A stretch of DNA of 64,000 nucleotides, taken from the NCBI GenBank assembly GCA_030141605.1, contig JAQGDQ010000148.1, forward strand, positions 310,001-374,000, given 5' to 3'. The DNA comes from Tubiluchus corallicola (lineage: Eukaryota; Priapulida; Priapulimorpha; Priapulimorphida; Tubiluchidae). This document shows, one piece after another, positions 33,901 through 47,000 of this stretch; position 1 is the first letter of the stretch; the number at the start of each line of letters is the position of its first letter. A program made the translations under genes and the position numbers. The notes beneath the pieces were generated by a model, which had not been told where the DNA came from, searched no databases, and saw only the letters and a program-made list of their open reading frames with translations.

Positions 33901-36881
33901 AAGTTGTCAAAAGTGCAATTTGTCTAAAATTTTTATAAATTGCATTGTTCTCAGGTTTTCCAATTACGAGATGACAGTCAACTCAGAGCTGCGCATATTG
34001 CTAACTTTAAAACCCTGCTACAGAGAAAAGCACTCGCATTAATTAAATATGTGGAAACACACACGTATGTATACTGTATATGTATATGTGTTTAAGTTCA
34101 GGGATGTAGCTATGACAGGGAATTCAATATTATATCTTTCACACAATACATTTTTCGTGTATGTAGCTTTCTAACTTATAGGATGAAATGCTTTTAAAGG
34201 GAATCTAAGCACTTTGTAAAGTAAGGTTTAAAATTAAATGAATAATCCTTGCAGTGAAAGTGAAAAAAAGTGAATACCTTTTCATTGAATTTAAGGCTTC
34301 ATTAAGTTTTAAACAGCTACTGAATTTCCATAGTTCTCACCATAGAACAGATAGTGATTTGGTATCAAATTTTGAAGTGCATTGTGATACCATTTGCTCG
34401 AGTTGCTAGGAATACGACGTGGAACGTGGATTTGCTTTACAAAGTTTATGAGAGTTATCAACGACCGAAATTTCTATAATTATACCTATGCTGTACATTT
34501 TGCAGACCAGCAGGGCAAGGGTTAGTCTTGTGAGCAATCTGTCTCAACCCATTTGCAGATATGGGTCGAACAAGGCTTTGACACTGTCATGCTTGATAAT
34601 GTTGGTAGTGCTATTTGGTAGCATAAACCACTCATGCAACTGAACATAACTAAGAAACAAAATTTCTGTCAAATGGAACGAAATTTCATTTTTGTAAAAT
34701 TTAAACTTGCTGGTTTGAACAAATGAGTTATGGCTACTGTAATTTTATATTTCAACAAATTTCAAAGCATATAATACTGCATAGCATATAATACTGCATA
34801 GCATATAATAGCTATTCAAAGTAGAAGCGAGTCTGATTTTAATTGCTGTGTAATGCTACCCCTCATAATTACAATTTGAAGCCACTAAATCAACCTTGTA
34901 ACTGGCAGTAAATTTTGTTATAGGCTTACATTGTGCACAGCAGCCTAGTAATGATCATTAGTGGCCAAATACTGTTGCTGAACATTGGGTACTGTATGTG
35001 CTGCTTACGAACGTCAATGAATTTTCAGACCTCCTAATTATCTCTAATTAGGGTAGGGCACTTTAAGGCATTGATTAAACACAAATTTTGTATGGCAAAA
35101 AACTCCACATTCTCACACATTCCAATTCTCCCGATTTGGTGGTGATATTACTAATCTTACTTTCGATTTTCTACCAGTTGTTACCTCAACATAAACATTG
35201 AACAAAATGGGATCGCTATGAACTAGAATATCACTTACGTTTGCCCAAAATAGAATCACCCAGCTAGGATATTAGACAATGCGAAAAAAATCTTCTGGGG
35301 ACACAGCCACTAAACTTGCGAACTTTCAACCAATATGAGACTCAAAAAAGTTAATTTGATAGACTCAATAAAATCATAGTACAACCAAATTTTAAATATG
35401 TTATGTGCAATACTTTTGACTTGTTTAGAGCAAACCTTCTTCCCTGGGAATTTATTTGCACATTCGAAAAAAATGCAAGGTTTGATTATAGTTTCTAAAT
35501 GTGTGGAGAGCACTCTTTCAAAGAGCTAGAAAGCAATGTCTGAAAGGCATTTCTACTGTCACATTTGGTATTGAAATGGGCATCTAAAATGCTGGAATGC
35601 AAAAAAGCATCGAAGGCACGGGCGGCAGATCCTACTGGGGGGGGGGGGGTAGCTTAGCGCTCTCGCGATCCCATACTGAATCCCCTTATTTTGTACATCT
35701 GCCTTCTGCAGGCTGGAATGTCTGCTTAGAGGCCCTACCTATCGAAAATGAGACAATTACATAGCAGTTGCATCTAAATTGCATTGTCGCCACTAAACTA
35801 AAAATAGTAGGTAAAAATTAACACAAGACCAAAAATGAATTAAGAGGGGACATCTATTATAGTATACCTGTGAATGCAGTAAGGGCTGTTTATTTCGTAA
35901 TGAAGTTCCTAAACTCGCTTTGGTGCCAAACTGTGGTGAAGTCAGACCAGCTGAAAACCAAGATGGCGCAAAGTAGTCTACTTTTGAAACAAAAATAAAT
36001 GAGTTTAACTTCTTCTCCTGGTAAAATAATGCTTTAGATCTTGTTAACGGGTAAGCGGCTTTAAACTTAAGCTGCATGCGAATTAATTTAAACCTTATTT
36101 TACAGAATGCTTCCATTCCTCTTTAAAAAATCAGGGCTCGTACTTGTCCTATAATTCCTATATTTTTTGAAAACATCCTATAATTCCTATATTTTGAGGT
36201 TATGTCCTATAATTCCTATAATACTTGATAAAACTATAAAAATGTCTTATAATTCCTATAAAATCATGAATTCTCAATGAAATGAGAATGTTATTGGTAT
36301 TTTTCGCACGCCTTTGGCACGCATAACCACAATTAGATATTATAAGTTCATATGTTTATGTTTTATGACCATTTTTCCATTTCTTTAAAGTTTATCTGTT
36401 TCTCGATTCACAGGTCTCGTTGCGTGGTACATTCTAGGCTTGCTGGTCTTTTAGCATTGTTTGCCTTGTCTAAATACAGTTAAAATAATCTAACATTGAA
36501 TTTTAATTACACATCAATTTTTGATAATATTACAGATTGAGCCCTATCTTCAGTTCAGAGCTTTTTTGAAATTCGGTATAACGTACCGAAGCAATACTTA
36601 CTTGATGCAATCTTAGGATAAAGAAGAATAGATCTTGACATCATTATAACATATGCTCATTGGTTAGGTGTTAAAAAGAATGTAGAAAACTCAGTATTTT
36701 CAGGAATTTTGGAAGAGACCCACTGAGGATCAGTTTGCGCAAGCTGAAACATGACCTTGACCTTGTAGAAGAGGGCGACTTTCGTATCATTATGGCAACA
36801 GCGGAAAAACTCAAGCCTGGTTTTTATCTGTTTCTGCTTGGAAACAAGGACCTGTTTGCAAAGCCTGTTTATGATCTGTGA
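27982..36881 (+). CDS. C9orf72: C9orf72 orthologue, DENN-type GEF/GAP complex subunit, eight coding exons
   Basis: Exons 27982-28830, 29640-29741, 30389-30517, 31163-31279, 31526-31725, 32331-32388, 33955-34064 and 36704-36881 (TGA) join in phase to 580 residues (human 481). Matches along the length: WDNIMGP at 170-176, SIIVPFYERIMY, ASHLQTFRCSVVVGESAEDV, LGLFLEPEERKCSRY, HYPTTIID, SPPYQEHVF, DTLVRNFLYEVFQL, QRKALALIKYVE and LRKLKHDLDLVEEGDFRIIM...AEKLKPG near the end. These cover the uDENN, DENN and dDENN parts of the longin-DENN fold. In the family C9orf72 pairs with SMCR8 and WDR41, acts as an Arf/Rab GAP-type regulator at lysosomes and affects autophagy. About 150 Ser/Asn-rich N-terminal residues have no counterpart in the human protein. 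All introns are GT-AG except intron 2, which appears to use GC. Intron 6 holds a hAT MITE, intron 7 a G13 run. No human-type G4C2 repeat was seen. Confidence 0.95.
29741..29747 (+). other. Apparent GC-AG splice donor of C9orf72 intron 2
   Basis: The junction reads GAG|GCAAGC, close to the strong GC-donor consensus AG|GCAAGT. Cutting here keeps phase 0 with the next exon (GTTGATGAAAC) and restores continuous similarity to C9orf72. No GT donor nearby gives an equally good join. Without splicing, the frame would end at 29915. Confidence 0.7.
32913..33544. mobile_element. hAT-type MITE in C9orf72 intron 6
   Basis: 632 bp with TIRs CAGTGGCGGTTCATA (left) and, on the minus strand at the right, CAGTGGTGGCTCGTG, the classic CAGTGGYGG hAT ends. 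The flanking 8-mers CACCATTA and GGCAATTA agree at 5 of 8 bases, consistent with an old 8-bp duplication. No transposase is visible. Confidence 0.7.
34765..34810 (+). repeat. 17-bp tandem repeat in C9orf72 intron 7
   Basis: About 2.6 copies of AGCATATAATACTGCAT in direct tandem, essentially identical. Confidence 0.85.
35637..35649 (+). repeat. Homopolymer G13 in C9orf72 intron 7
   Basis: Thirteen consecutive G between CCTACT and TAGC, out of place in sequence this AT-rich. Its length may vary or be an assembly uncertainty. Confidence 0.85.
36147..36260 (+). repeat. Four spaced copies of TCCTATAATTCCTATA in C9orf72 intron 7
   Basis: Copies start at 36147, 36176, 36204 and 36244 (the last with one T for C). 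They are separated by A/T-rich spacers of about 12-24 bases. A preceding CAGGGCTCGTAC resembles a hAT end, but I found no convincing partner end. Confidence 0.75.
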
Positions 36882-39225
36882 TGTAATTCAGAAATTTTAT
36901 TTCTGAAATAATCAAATCTTGGTACTCATTAGTATTAGTAATTAATCAAAAGTTCATTTGAAGTGATTCAAGTGTTTTAATGTTTTAATTAGGCAAATTA
37001 GGAATGAAATTTGTGAAATGTTTATTTTTGTGTACCAGTACCTATGCGCTCCAAACATTTTACTGATTTAAGTCCACTTCCATTTCGAATATTTATTATT
37101 GAAAACCCTCAAATAGATAATTATTAGCATTAGTTAACTGTTAGTATTCAACAGAAATAAGGTTACATCATACATCGATTACAATTTAAGCAAAGCTACT
37201 GATTACTAAGCATCTTGAGTGGCTGACTTTGCATTTTACATTTAGTGACTAATTTTTATGTTATTGCAATCTGTGTCAACAATGTTGTTTAAATTATTTT
37301 TTTATTCAGCAAGCTATAGTCAATATGTAACAGTCATTTTGCCATAGTAATACATCCACCATTAAGTAGTACATGTTTATTTGTAGCTGTATCACGTGAA
37401 ATAGTTAAGTCACATAACTTTATGTAACGTTGTTGTAAGAGTATTATTGTGAGGATCCATGAACTAAACTACGGCAAGTGGACTGGACCCCAAACTTTAT
37501 TGGTTGAAGATGCTAATTAAATGTGTGCTGCCACTTTTTATAGTGGTTTTTGTAAATTGTTCAGAGTAATTCTTAATGAATTTTTTACTAGTTATGCATA
37601 GACATGAAGTCCTTTAGTTTAAATTAATTTATTCTCATTAATGTATACATGTACTGTAGGCACTTTTCTGAACTTGTATAAGATTCATTAAATTTTGACT
37701 TTCTATTCAAATACAGGCTGCTCAAGAACATCTCATTCGTCTAGCTTCCTCCAATTAGTCCATACTGACGTGATTTAGCCTTTGCCAAATTGCCATAATT
37801 TGTGTCTGTGTTAAAGCTAATGCAGATAGCTTTGTTTTTATGTAGCCATATGTCTATATAATATTTTATACAGTTCAGTTTTATAAAATCATTTATTGCT
37901 TGTTACAGGTTTTCAGTATTGTAACAGTTTTTATGCTATTTATAACAAGGCCAGTGCAGTGGCATAATTAGGCTAATTAAATTAGTTAATTGAAATGTGT
38001 AAAATAGTCTACAGTTGAATAAATTGATCATGAATTTAGATTATGGCTTGCATGACTTATATTTGATATCCCTTATGCATCCCTACTTCTGTCAAACAGA
38101 TGAGGAATATGATCTAATTAAGAGTTTACAGTTTTAGATGTCAGTTCAGTTTATTTGGGTAATTGATTTGCTTCAGTATAGATATAAATACAAGAAACCG
38201 GGTGGTAGAGTTGGGCAATAGGACTTCCAACAATATCTCTAAAAATTACTCTGAAACGAAATTCTTACAAACATACATGTTAGCCAAAAGCAATTTTATT
38301 CAAATTGATTTACACAAACTGTTGATATTGGTTTACTTGGCTATGCATTACATAGAGACTAATGAGTGCGAGCACGGTGTATTAGAAATGCTCAGAACGC
38401 CTCTCTTTTGGTTATTATAGTCATAACTAAAAACTGGATTAACAAAGACTGGTGGAGGAAAATGTAACTTTCATAAGAAAAGTCAAAATTAGGTTGTGCC
38501 TACAATAATCCAGTCATGAAGTGTGTTGTTACATGTCTTCAGTATTATAATAGATTTATGCCTTGGCTGTAAACTCTCATCATGTGTAACCAAAGTTGAA
38601 CAACACCAACCTTCATCAAAAATGGATGGGTGACTACTGGAACTGTCATTTTAACACTGGCATATATCCTCAGCTTCATTTAAGCAATTATGTTATTTTT
38701 TCCAACTTTCCCAGACTTCATCTCTATGGAATTCTTTAACTAGGCTTAATTATTAACAATGCCCTTGATAGTTAATAGTTTGTTGTCCAAAAAAATTATG
38801 CCTCTTCATAATACTTTTAATAGTTTTATCTTACAGCAAGTAGATGATATACACTTTAATTAACAGGTATAATTTTAATCTGAAAAGTTTTAACAGCTAC
38901 AATACAGTCTTTTATATGTACCCTTTGATGCTGTAAAAATTATTATTCATTCTGTCATTACCAGTCATTATGTATTCATCCTATGACCAATGACCTGCAG
39001 GACTTTGTATCAACTGAGCCAGCCCCCCAAACCCAAAGCACGTGACAGTTAACAACGCAAAAAGTCCGCGAAACCAACTAAAAACAAGAGAGCATTTGCC
39101 CCGTCAATGTCATGGCAACTGAGGCTGTAGTTTTTTGACTGGCCTTTTGGAACAATGTTGAGGCTGTTCCGAGTGTTCTCCAACAATCTATCATAATCTA
39201 TTGTGTTTTTAATTGTATTTTCTCG
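36882..39225. other. C9orf72 3' UTR and intergenic, HMG-gene promoter side
   Basis: AT-rich, no recognisable coding segment. The last 200 bases before the HMG gene are less AT-rich and contain CACGTG (E-box) at 39040-39045 in AGCACGTGACAG, the form bound by TFEB/USF-type factors in animals. A core promoter could lie here but no TATA position stands out. Confidence 0.4.
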
Positions 39226-41005
39226 ATGCAAAGCTGCAGGTCTAATCCAAACCAGACATCGAAGGTAGCACTTACTGATATACGGGAAAGTGATGGGTAT
39301 CCATCTGTTGTTTCATATTCCTACCGAGGACAATTTCAGCAAGATCCATTTGACGAACAAGATCAAGATATTATTGGTGAAGATGCTGATGGTAAGATGG
39401 TACTTTTTAATAAACAAAAACACTTTGGCATATACAGTAGCAACCGTCGAAACGTTCGATAAACTAGCTGTGTTTTAATTGTGTAGCATAAAATATCATT
39501 TTATGATGTGTCAATATTCAATACTGCAGTATCTGAGAGTTGATCAGCTGACGCCGGAAAATACCCGGAGGACATGCTTCTAATGGAAATATGGCCTATA
39601 CTATACCTTTATCAACTGATGATTGAAATATACCTAGATTTCATGTCGGAAATTAAATTATAGACTTTAGTAGGTCTCTAACTTTACTTAATAGAAGTCT
39701 AACAGACTTCAAAAGAATTATAAAATTACATATTAGCTCATTATAAATAGTTTTTTATAATATAATTATGTTACCAAGAAGTACAAATTATTGTGTAACC
39801 CTTAATTTGCCTGATAATCGATAAAATACCAGAAAAGTACATGACCAAAACTTTAATCAATATTACTTGCAATCATAAATCTCTAACTCGTTTGTATTCT
39901 TAAGTACTACTGATTTTCTCATATGGAACTTGTGGTACGGTTATTAATGCTTCACTTAGTGTTCAAAATAAGATGGTAAAACTATCTGACAGAAGGATAA
40001 AATCAACCCTTAGAGAGAAACTTTCAAGTATTTACTATTGATGATAACGTGGTTTATTAGAGCAGTAATCTCTTTACATAGAATGAACCAAAGGTGAGAT
40101 TAAAAACTGTGAATTTATACATAGTGTACACACTGGTATCTGAAAATGTTTCTTCGTGCAGTGTGACATAACTTCGTGAATTAAACAGCTTTAAGAAGCA
40201 CTTTGATGGAAACATTTATGGGTCTTTCACATGTATACAGGCTGTCAGCAAATGATAGTTACATACTTAAAAGTTGTTATAAATAAGTATAAACGTATTT
40301 TTAATATTTTAATCATTGTAATGTTTATATTTATCTTTTTTTGAAGAAATTCTTACGAATTTACTTCATACTGTCATAAATAAAAAAAAAATCATAGTTT
40401 TAGACGAAACAAATTATGACACCATTCCCATTGAGAAACCAACATAAATCATAACATTATTGATTTATGGCCTTAGAGGTGTGAATCAAGGCAGAACACA
40501 GATTGGAAGTGTTCCATGTTCTTTCCCCTGGTTTTATCGGTTTTTACCTAATTCAGATTTATCTCAATTACTTGAGGAGGTAATCATTTCCTGACACCTC
40601 TTAATTTTAGTAGCCAGCATCCACTTCTCCATGAAAAAACTGAAACTGTAGAATGAAATGAAAGACATTAAATATTGATATTATTTTTAATTGTCAGCGA
40701 AATATACAGTTTACAAACTGAAAAGCGATTGACACTTTGTTTGCTGTTTACTAATCAATTTAAAAAATTATAATTAATGTCTACTAATAATAAAATCTTG
40801 ACATAATTTTACTTCTTAGCTTTTCTTTTGACTGCTAAGCTTAGCTTCTCAGCTCCATTTCTTCCTTCCTGTACATTAATTTGAGTCTTTCTTTTCTTTT
40901 TGATTGATTTACTTTTTTGGTTTTTTTATTTCTGAACAAACTTATTACCTTGCCCTTTTAGGTTGTAACTTTGTCAGTTTTGGTTTTAGCAGTGCTAAAT
41001 ATGCA

Positions 41006-41036
<31 letters not shown>

Positions 41037-44000
41037 CAACAATAAAGTTCTTTGATAACTAATGCAGATTAATGTAAAAAAACTAAATTTTTTCTTAAAT
41101 AATGGAAATGAAGTGGAAATTGAAATCAGACTTGCTATTGGTACCATAAAAAATAGTAGAAATTTCTGTTTTCCTTGCAAGGCTGCACCTCACCTCAAAT
41201 GATAACAGTGAACAATTTTCTATGAGACAAGTTAAAAAACCATTTTAATTTGTCTGGTCTTTTACAAGTTGCTTTGCCTGCCTTCATGTTGTTTGGTACT
41301 CTTTTTTGTTCTTTGTTCAGATTTTGTTAGTAGTAAAATATCATGGCTTGTTCTAACTTTTCTTGTTTATTTACTGTCTTTAGGATTGCCAGTTTTTTCT
41401 GGACTTCATAGTGCCACAAGAAGCTGTTATGATGAGCTTGGCAGGAAGATCCGGCGTCCTCCAAATGCCTTTATGGTAACAAACATTTCTTAAAGTTTAT
41501 CCTTCTGAGATCTAGAGAGAGAGAGATGGTGAGTGAGTGTGTATGAGAGAGAAAGGAGGAAGGAGAGAGGGAGGGAGCAACACAGACAGAGAAGGATTGT
41601 GATGGATGGCTAAGATGTTACATAGTAGATGTGATGCATAGGAGCTTGATTGGTGCAGCCTGTTTTACTTTGGTGCATTTTAGCCTTTTTATTTATTGTA
41701 ATATGTGTGTGTGTAGGTCTTCTCAAATGAACGGCGAAAAGTGTTGGCAGCGTTTTACCCTGGCGAAGGCAATAACAGCATAAGCACCAGGCTTGGAGAA
41801 GAATGGAAACAGCTGTCAGAACCAGAAAAAAAGAAATACTTCGAGGAAGCAAAGCGCCTTGATATTGAGCACAAGCAGAAATACCCGTGTAAGTTGCCAA
41901 AAGAATCTTATTTGCATTTTTTCTATACCCGCACTAAATGTATGTTCAAATCATTCCTATAGGCAGGGGTATTAGTTCAGTGTCAGCTTTTTACATATGC
42001 TCTGCAAGGATACAAGACATTAGCTTTTCAAAACGTGAAAATTTATCAGTTATTGCACAGTGCAAAAAGCTTTAGGGTTTTCTCGATATATGAACAGAGA
42101 TCCGTATTTATACAGCAAGTGATGTAATTATTGACTAACAACAGGCTAGTTCTCATAAAATAAATACGTTATGCATTGTGCAACAGACTGTTAGAATCAC
42201 AAAGTGATCTCTTCTCTTAGAGGTCTCTTAGATGTTTGACTTTAACAATGTGGCAAAGTTGGAATTTTTCACTTACTTTAAATTCTACTTCTATTTTTCT
42301 TACATAATTTTAGTTTACCAGTACTGCCCAGGAGAAGCGAGACGAAAGCGTCAATCAAAAGGTGGGCGCCGTAAAGCCAATAGCGAGCAGTCTTCCTTGA
42401 GCAAAAGTAGATCTGGAGGAAGAACTGGTGATAAATCAGGATCTATGCCTATCTATACGGTCATTCCACCAAAACGACCTGATCAGTATGTATCTCTGTT
42501 CAAGTTAGTACATATAAATGCCAAGAAGCACTTGTCATTACTGATAATAGAATAAATTCACTCTGTTTTGTGCCCAGAGCCCATTGTTTTAATGAAGTTT
42601 CAGCAGTTCATTTTTAAAATTGAACTAGTTGAAAAAAACCCAGCAACTGCAAACTACAAAGAGAGAAATCTTTGTTAGATCCTCAGTGCATCCAATTTTT
42701 TAAAACTTTCTGGCATACAATACACAAATTTTACAATTGATTATTATTATTTTGCAAAAATGTGAAGTTTCTTTTTGGGGCCTATGAAGTTGACAATGAT
42801 TGTATAGTTTGTTAGGGGCAAAAGCACAGTAAATCAGTCACGCTGGTCAACTTTCTGTTCAAAAATGAAAATTATGCTATCATAGCTCAACCTTACTATA
42901 GTCAAACTAATTTGCCAATGTGAGACAGCCAATGCCAGCAAATGATTCACCTTACTCATCTGTTTGTATACATATATGAAGGCTTTTTGTAATCAAGGCT
43001 GGCGCTAGGAAATAAGAGGCCCAATTAGAAAATTGTTAGTGGGGACCTGTACTGTGCAAGCTGAAGATTGATGTTTTATGTTTCTTGTACTATGCCAGTA
43101 TCAGCCAAAAAAGATTAATGAGGGCTTGAGGCTCCACCATTAACCACAACGACATAAAATTGGAAAGCCCACGTGCAAGTTTTAATATTTTATTATACAC
43201 GTAGGGTTGCTTTCTGCGTTGAAGCTTGAATATCTTACACAAGTTAGCAAAATTTAAAAGCCAATGCTAGTCTAACTAATGCTTATAGGACTTGCCAATT
43301 ACGTTTTTGAAAAAAATGTCGACGATAAACTCAAATAACAAAAAGAATAATTAAACGATCTCCAAAAAACATAGATATAGAGGGACAGACTGAATAGTTT
43401 CGCAGCATCACGAAACTTTGTACATTCTGGACACTCATTTTAATTCATCATAGCATCCTTCGCTTGAGCATGTGCACGATGCCCACTTTAAAAAATCTGT
43501 ATAATTGGCTTAGAACCAGCCCTGTTTATAATATTTTGCTTTTATGATGTAGGTTATGTTTATAACTTTGTAATTCCCAATAGCAATAGCACATAAATCA
43601 TGCTTCTGCCTTGATGAGTCTGTTGAGATCCAAGCAATAAGAATATGTAGTTCAGTTTGTTACCTGGAGATGGAAATTTCCTCTTTCATTTAATGTTAAC
43701 TTTTTGATGACCTATATCAACACTTGCAGGCAAATAAGTGTGATGTAGGCAAATAAGTGTTACTCTAATCACACATCTTTCTTGGCTACAAAGTTTGCCT
43801 TGTGAAGAGATAATTAATAGTAACGAATTGATATAAATCTATCTCTGTATTGATAATTAGCTTTTTTCCACATCAGAATAGCTACAGTATTCACAAACTG
43901 TACAATACTCATATTCCATGAAACTTATGCAAAATTTCTGAGAATAAAGTTTTTAGCATCAACAGGCAACTTGATGCTAAAAACTTTATCACATTACGTT

Positions 44001-47000
44001 TCATCAGATTATGGTTACTCACTGGTTAATTTGTCTCATCTGTGTGATTTGTTGCCTCGAATTGCTTATTTCAATTATACTTGATTAGCTTCTTTTAATG
44101 TTAGGCTTCCAACTCTTGTACTCTTGGACAAAGACAGTGATCAGTCAGTGAGAGATTACGTTGCTCATCAGTTAAGAAGAGGACAAGGATGTGAAATTAC
44201 ACAGAACATCCAACAGTTTCCACTTCCCCATGATCCACATTGCAAACTAGCGACAGGTAAGATAGCCATCAGTTCCTTTTTGTTAATAATACAATTTCGA
44301 TCCTTTATTATAAGAAAATTAAAACAATGGATAAATATTATTATTATTTATATTTGCTCATTCGTGAATATTCTGATACACATGCTTTTCGATTATATGT
44401 AGAGTGACTCTGTTATTTTTGTACTCGCTTTTGACTAGTACGTTTTGAGCTCCATTTAATGTTTAGGCCATAGCAGAGATTCCGTATACTACTTGGTTGA
44501 TGTCTTCTTTATCAAACGTTTGGAATAATCGGGTTAAAAGCATGATATCGTTTGACATCTGTTGCCCCATGTCTTGCTAACCACGCACTTTAGTTAAAAC
44601 TAGGTACCTGTAATACTGATGTAGAATTTGCTGCAATTTGCTGTAACTTTTGCAATACCAGTTACTCAGTAGAAATAACTTGATATTCTTCAGTTTGATG
44701 ATCAACTTCCTGTTCACTCTGTGCTTTTAACTTTCAATTACTTGGAGTTAATTTTTATCAAAAAATTTTTTTCTTTTAACTGCAGGTCGTACAGTAGGAA
44801 TGTTTCCTCCTGTGTCTCAGGCAACTAGACCTGAAAATGCTGGTCTTCTGGAAGTGCTAAATGAAACTGTAGGACAGTCGTCTCAAATTTCTAGAAAGAA
44901 AAATGTGGACTGTGGCCTTCACCCGGTCACGTTGATGAAAACGCCACCAAAATCCATGTCAACTCCGATTATTTCATCAGCTTTTTTCACCAATTCTAAT
45001 TGTAACCACCCAGTTACACAGTTCACTCCGATACTGCCAAAACCTAGATCACACTTTCCAACCCAGTTTTACCATATGACAGCCGGTGGTTGTGAGAGTG
45101 TATGTAACAAATATTGTCTTGATTAAGCAATGGCTTCATTTATTTTTGATATTATGTAATAACCATAAAAATTTAATTAATCTGTAAAATGAATACAGAA
45201 ACTTTATTAATAAATTAAGTTAAATTTGTATGGTTATTATTGTGAACTTGTTACCAGTTAATTGAAATAGATGAAAGCAGCTGGCAGAAAACCGACTTTG
45301 TCATCCAGTAAAAATAGGTTATTATGATTATCCATTAAAATCCGGTTTTTTCTGCTATTTCCACAATTTTCTTCAAGCTATTAGGGCATTTAAAATTAGC
45401 AACTTCTGTAGTTCAAATAAGCACAAGATTTGTCTTTTATTAAATGTGTTTGGAATAATCATTGATATTTACCATCCATATATTAGGTATGCATCGAAAC
45501 TCAGCAATTAATTTTTCTGAATTTTGCTGACGATTTTTATTTTTTGTTCTGATTGTTGTTATCATAAAATTCATAGTTGTCACTGCCTTAAAACGTATTT
45601 TGTTTAATACTAAAGAAAATCTTAGTATCAAAACTAGCTGTGTTAGCATTCAGCCACTGAGAAAGTTTATTACTGTAATAAGAATTGGAATTTTTTGTTT
45701 ACATTGGAAATTTGCTGTCCTAGAGTAGATGAACAAGATATGTACTATTTAATTCACATTTCGAAGCTGTTCACTACCTGCAATGTAATCATGTGAGCAT
45801 GGCTTAGTGTGACACCAATGTTTTAGTTAAAAAATGGTTACAAAAGAAGTTTAAGAACTGTAAGGATCAATTTTGTTAGTTTAATAAATAGTTGTTCGGG
45901 TGCTTCAGTATTATATTGGAACTTTGAGTTCCATTAGTGTGAAAAACAACTCATCTAGAGTGCCAAATAGCTTGTATAGAACCGATATTTATAAAATTAC
46001 ACAATATGTGCTTCTTTGTTCCATCTTCGTGTTTTGTCCCCATGCTTACCATGCCTACACAATGCCATAGACAGATTTCAGAATCATGTGCAACTATTTG
46101 TCTTCTTAAAATTGTTACTATTTTAAGGTGTGCTTTTTGTTCACAGGTGGCTCATAGATCTGCGTCAATTACCAACTCGCCTGTATATGCACAGCATCAT
46201 CATTGCAGCCATCACAGAAGTGGACACAATCAACAGATGCTGTCAAAATCAGGTCTGTAACTGTTATCATTAATTCATTTACTTTTAAAATACCTGTTCG
46301 CCAGTTTGTTTTTGTATTACTTTATTCGATCACTTCTTCAGCACCGTCATCCTTATAACGGAGGCATGTAAAAAAGACTAAACTTGACTGAATTGTTGCA
46401 TTGGAATGTTGCAAGTATAAGTGACATTATATGTAAACATTTAAATGAGTTAATTATGTAGCACCAGTCCAGAAAAAGCCTAATAGAGATGCTTTTCTTT
46501 TGGCACAATTAAATGATATAGTTTGTTTTGGAAATTATTGCTGTTTCAAAGCGAGTAATTTCTCAATCACTAAATAACAGAATTATTGTATTTTTAGCGC
46601 CTCTAAAGCAGAATAGCCCCATCTCTCCACTCATATACATTCCTGTAGACCAGCAGCAAGTTACATACCTTGGATACCAGTCAGAACCTTCCACTTCTAT
46701 CAATCCCATTGTTGTAAGTAGTGAGCTTTGCCTAATCGCCCTTCCTAAAACCTGATTACCTTGCTGTTATACATTTGATTTATTTTTACACAATTAGTTA
46801 TATGTGTTGGTTTGTGGACATTAGTGTTGAGCTAAATTAAGAAAAACTCCAATTCAAATCGAATAGACCAGTTTTGTCAAAATATCACAACATCCTGCAT
46901 TAGTGACAATATATCTTTTCATGAATATATAATATGTAATAACCAGTGTCGTTAATGAAGGCGATTTAATGTTGTAGTCTAGGAGCTGATGGGGATTTAT

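Noticed and set aside
27982-36881. Human-type GGGGCC repeat in C9orf72
   Set aside because: None found by reading the introns within the window; only a G13 homopolymer.
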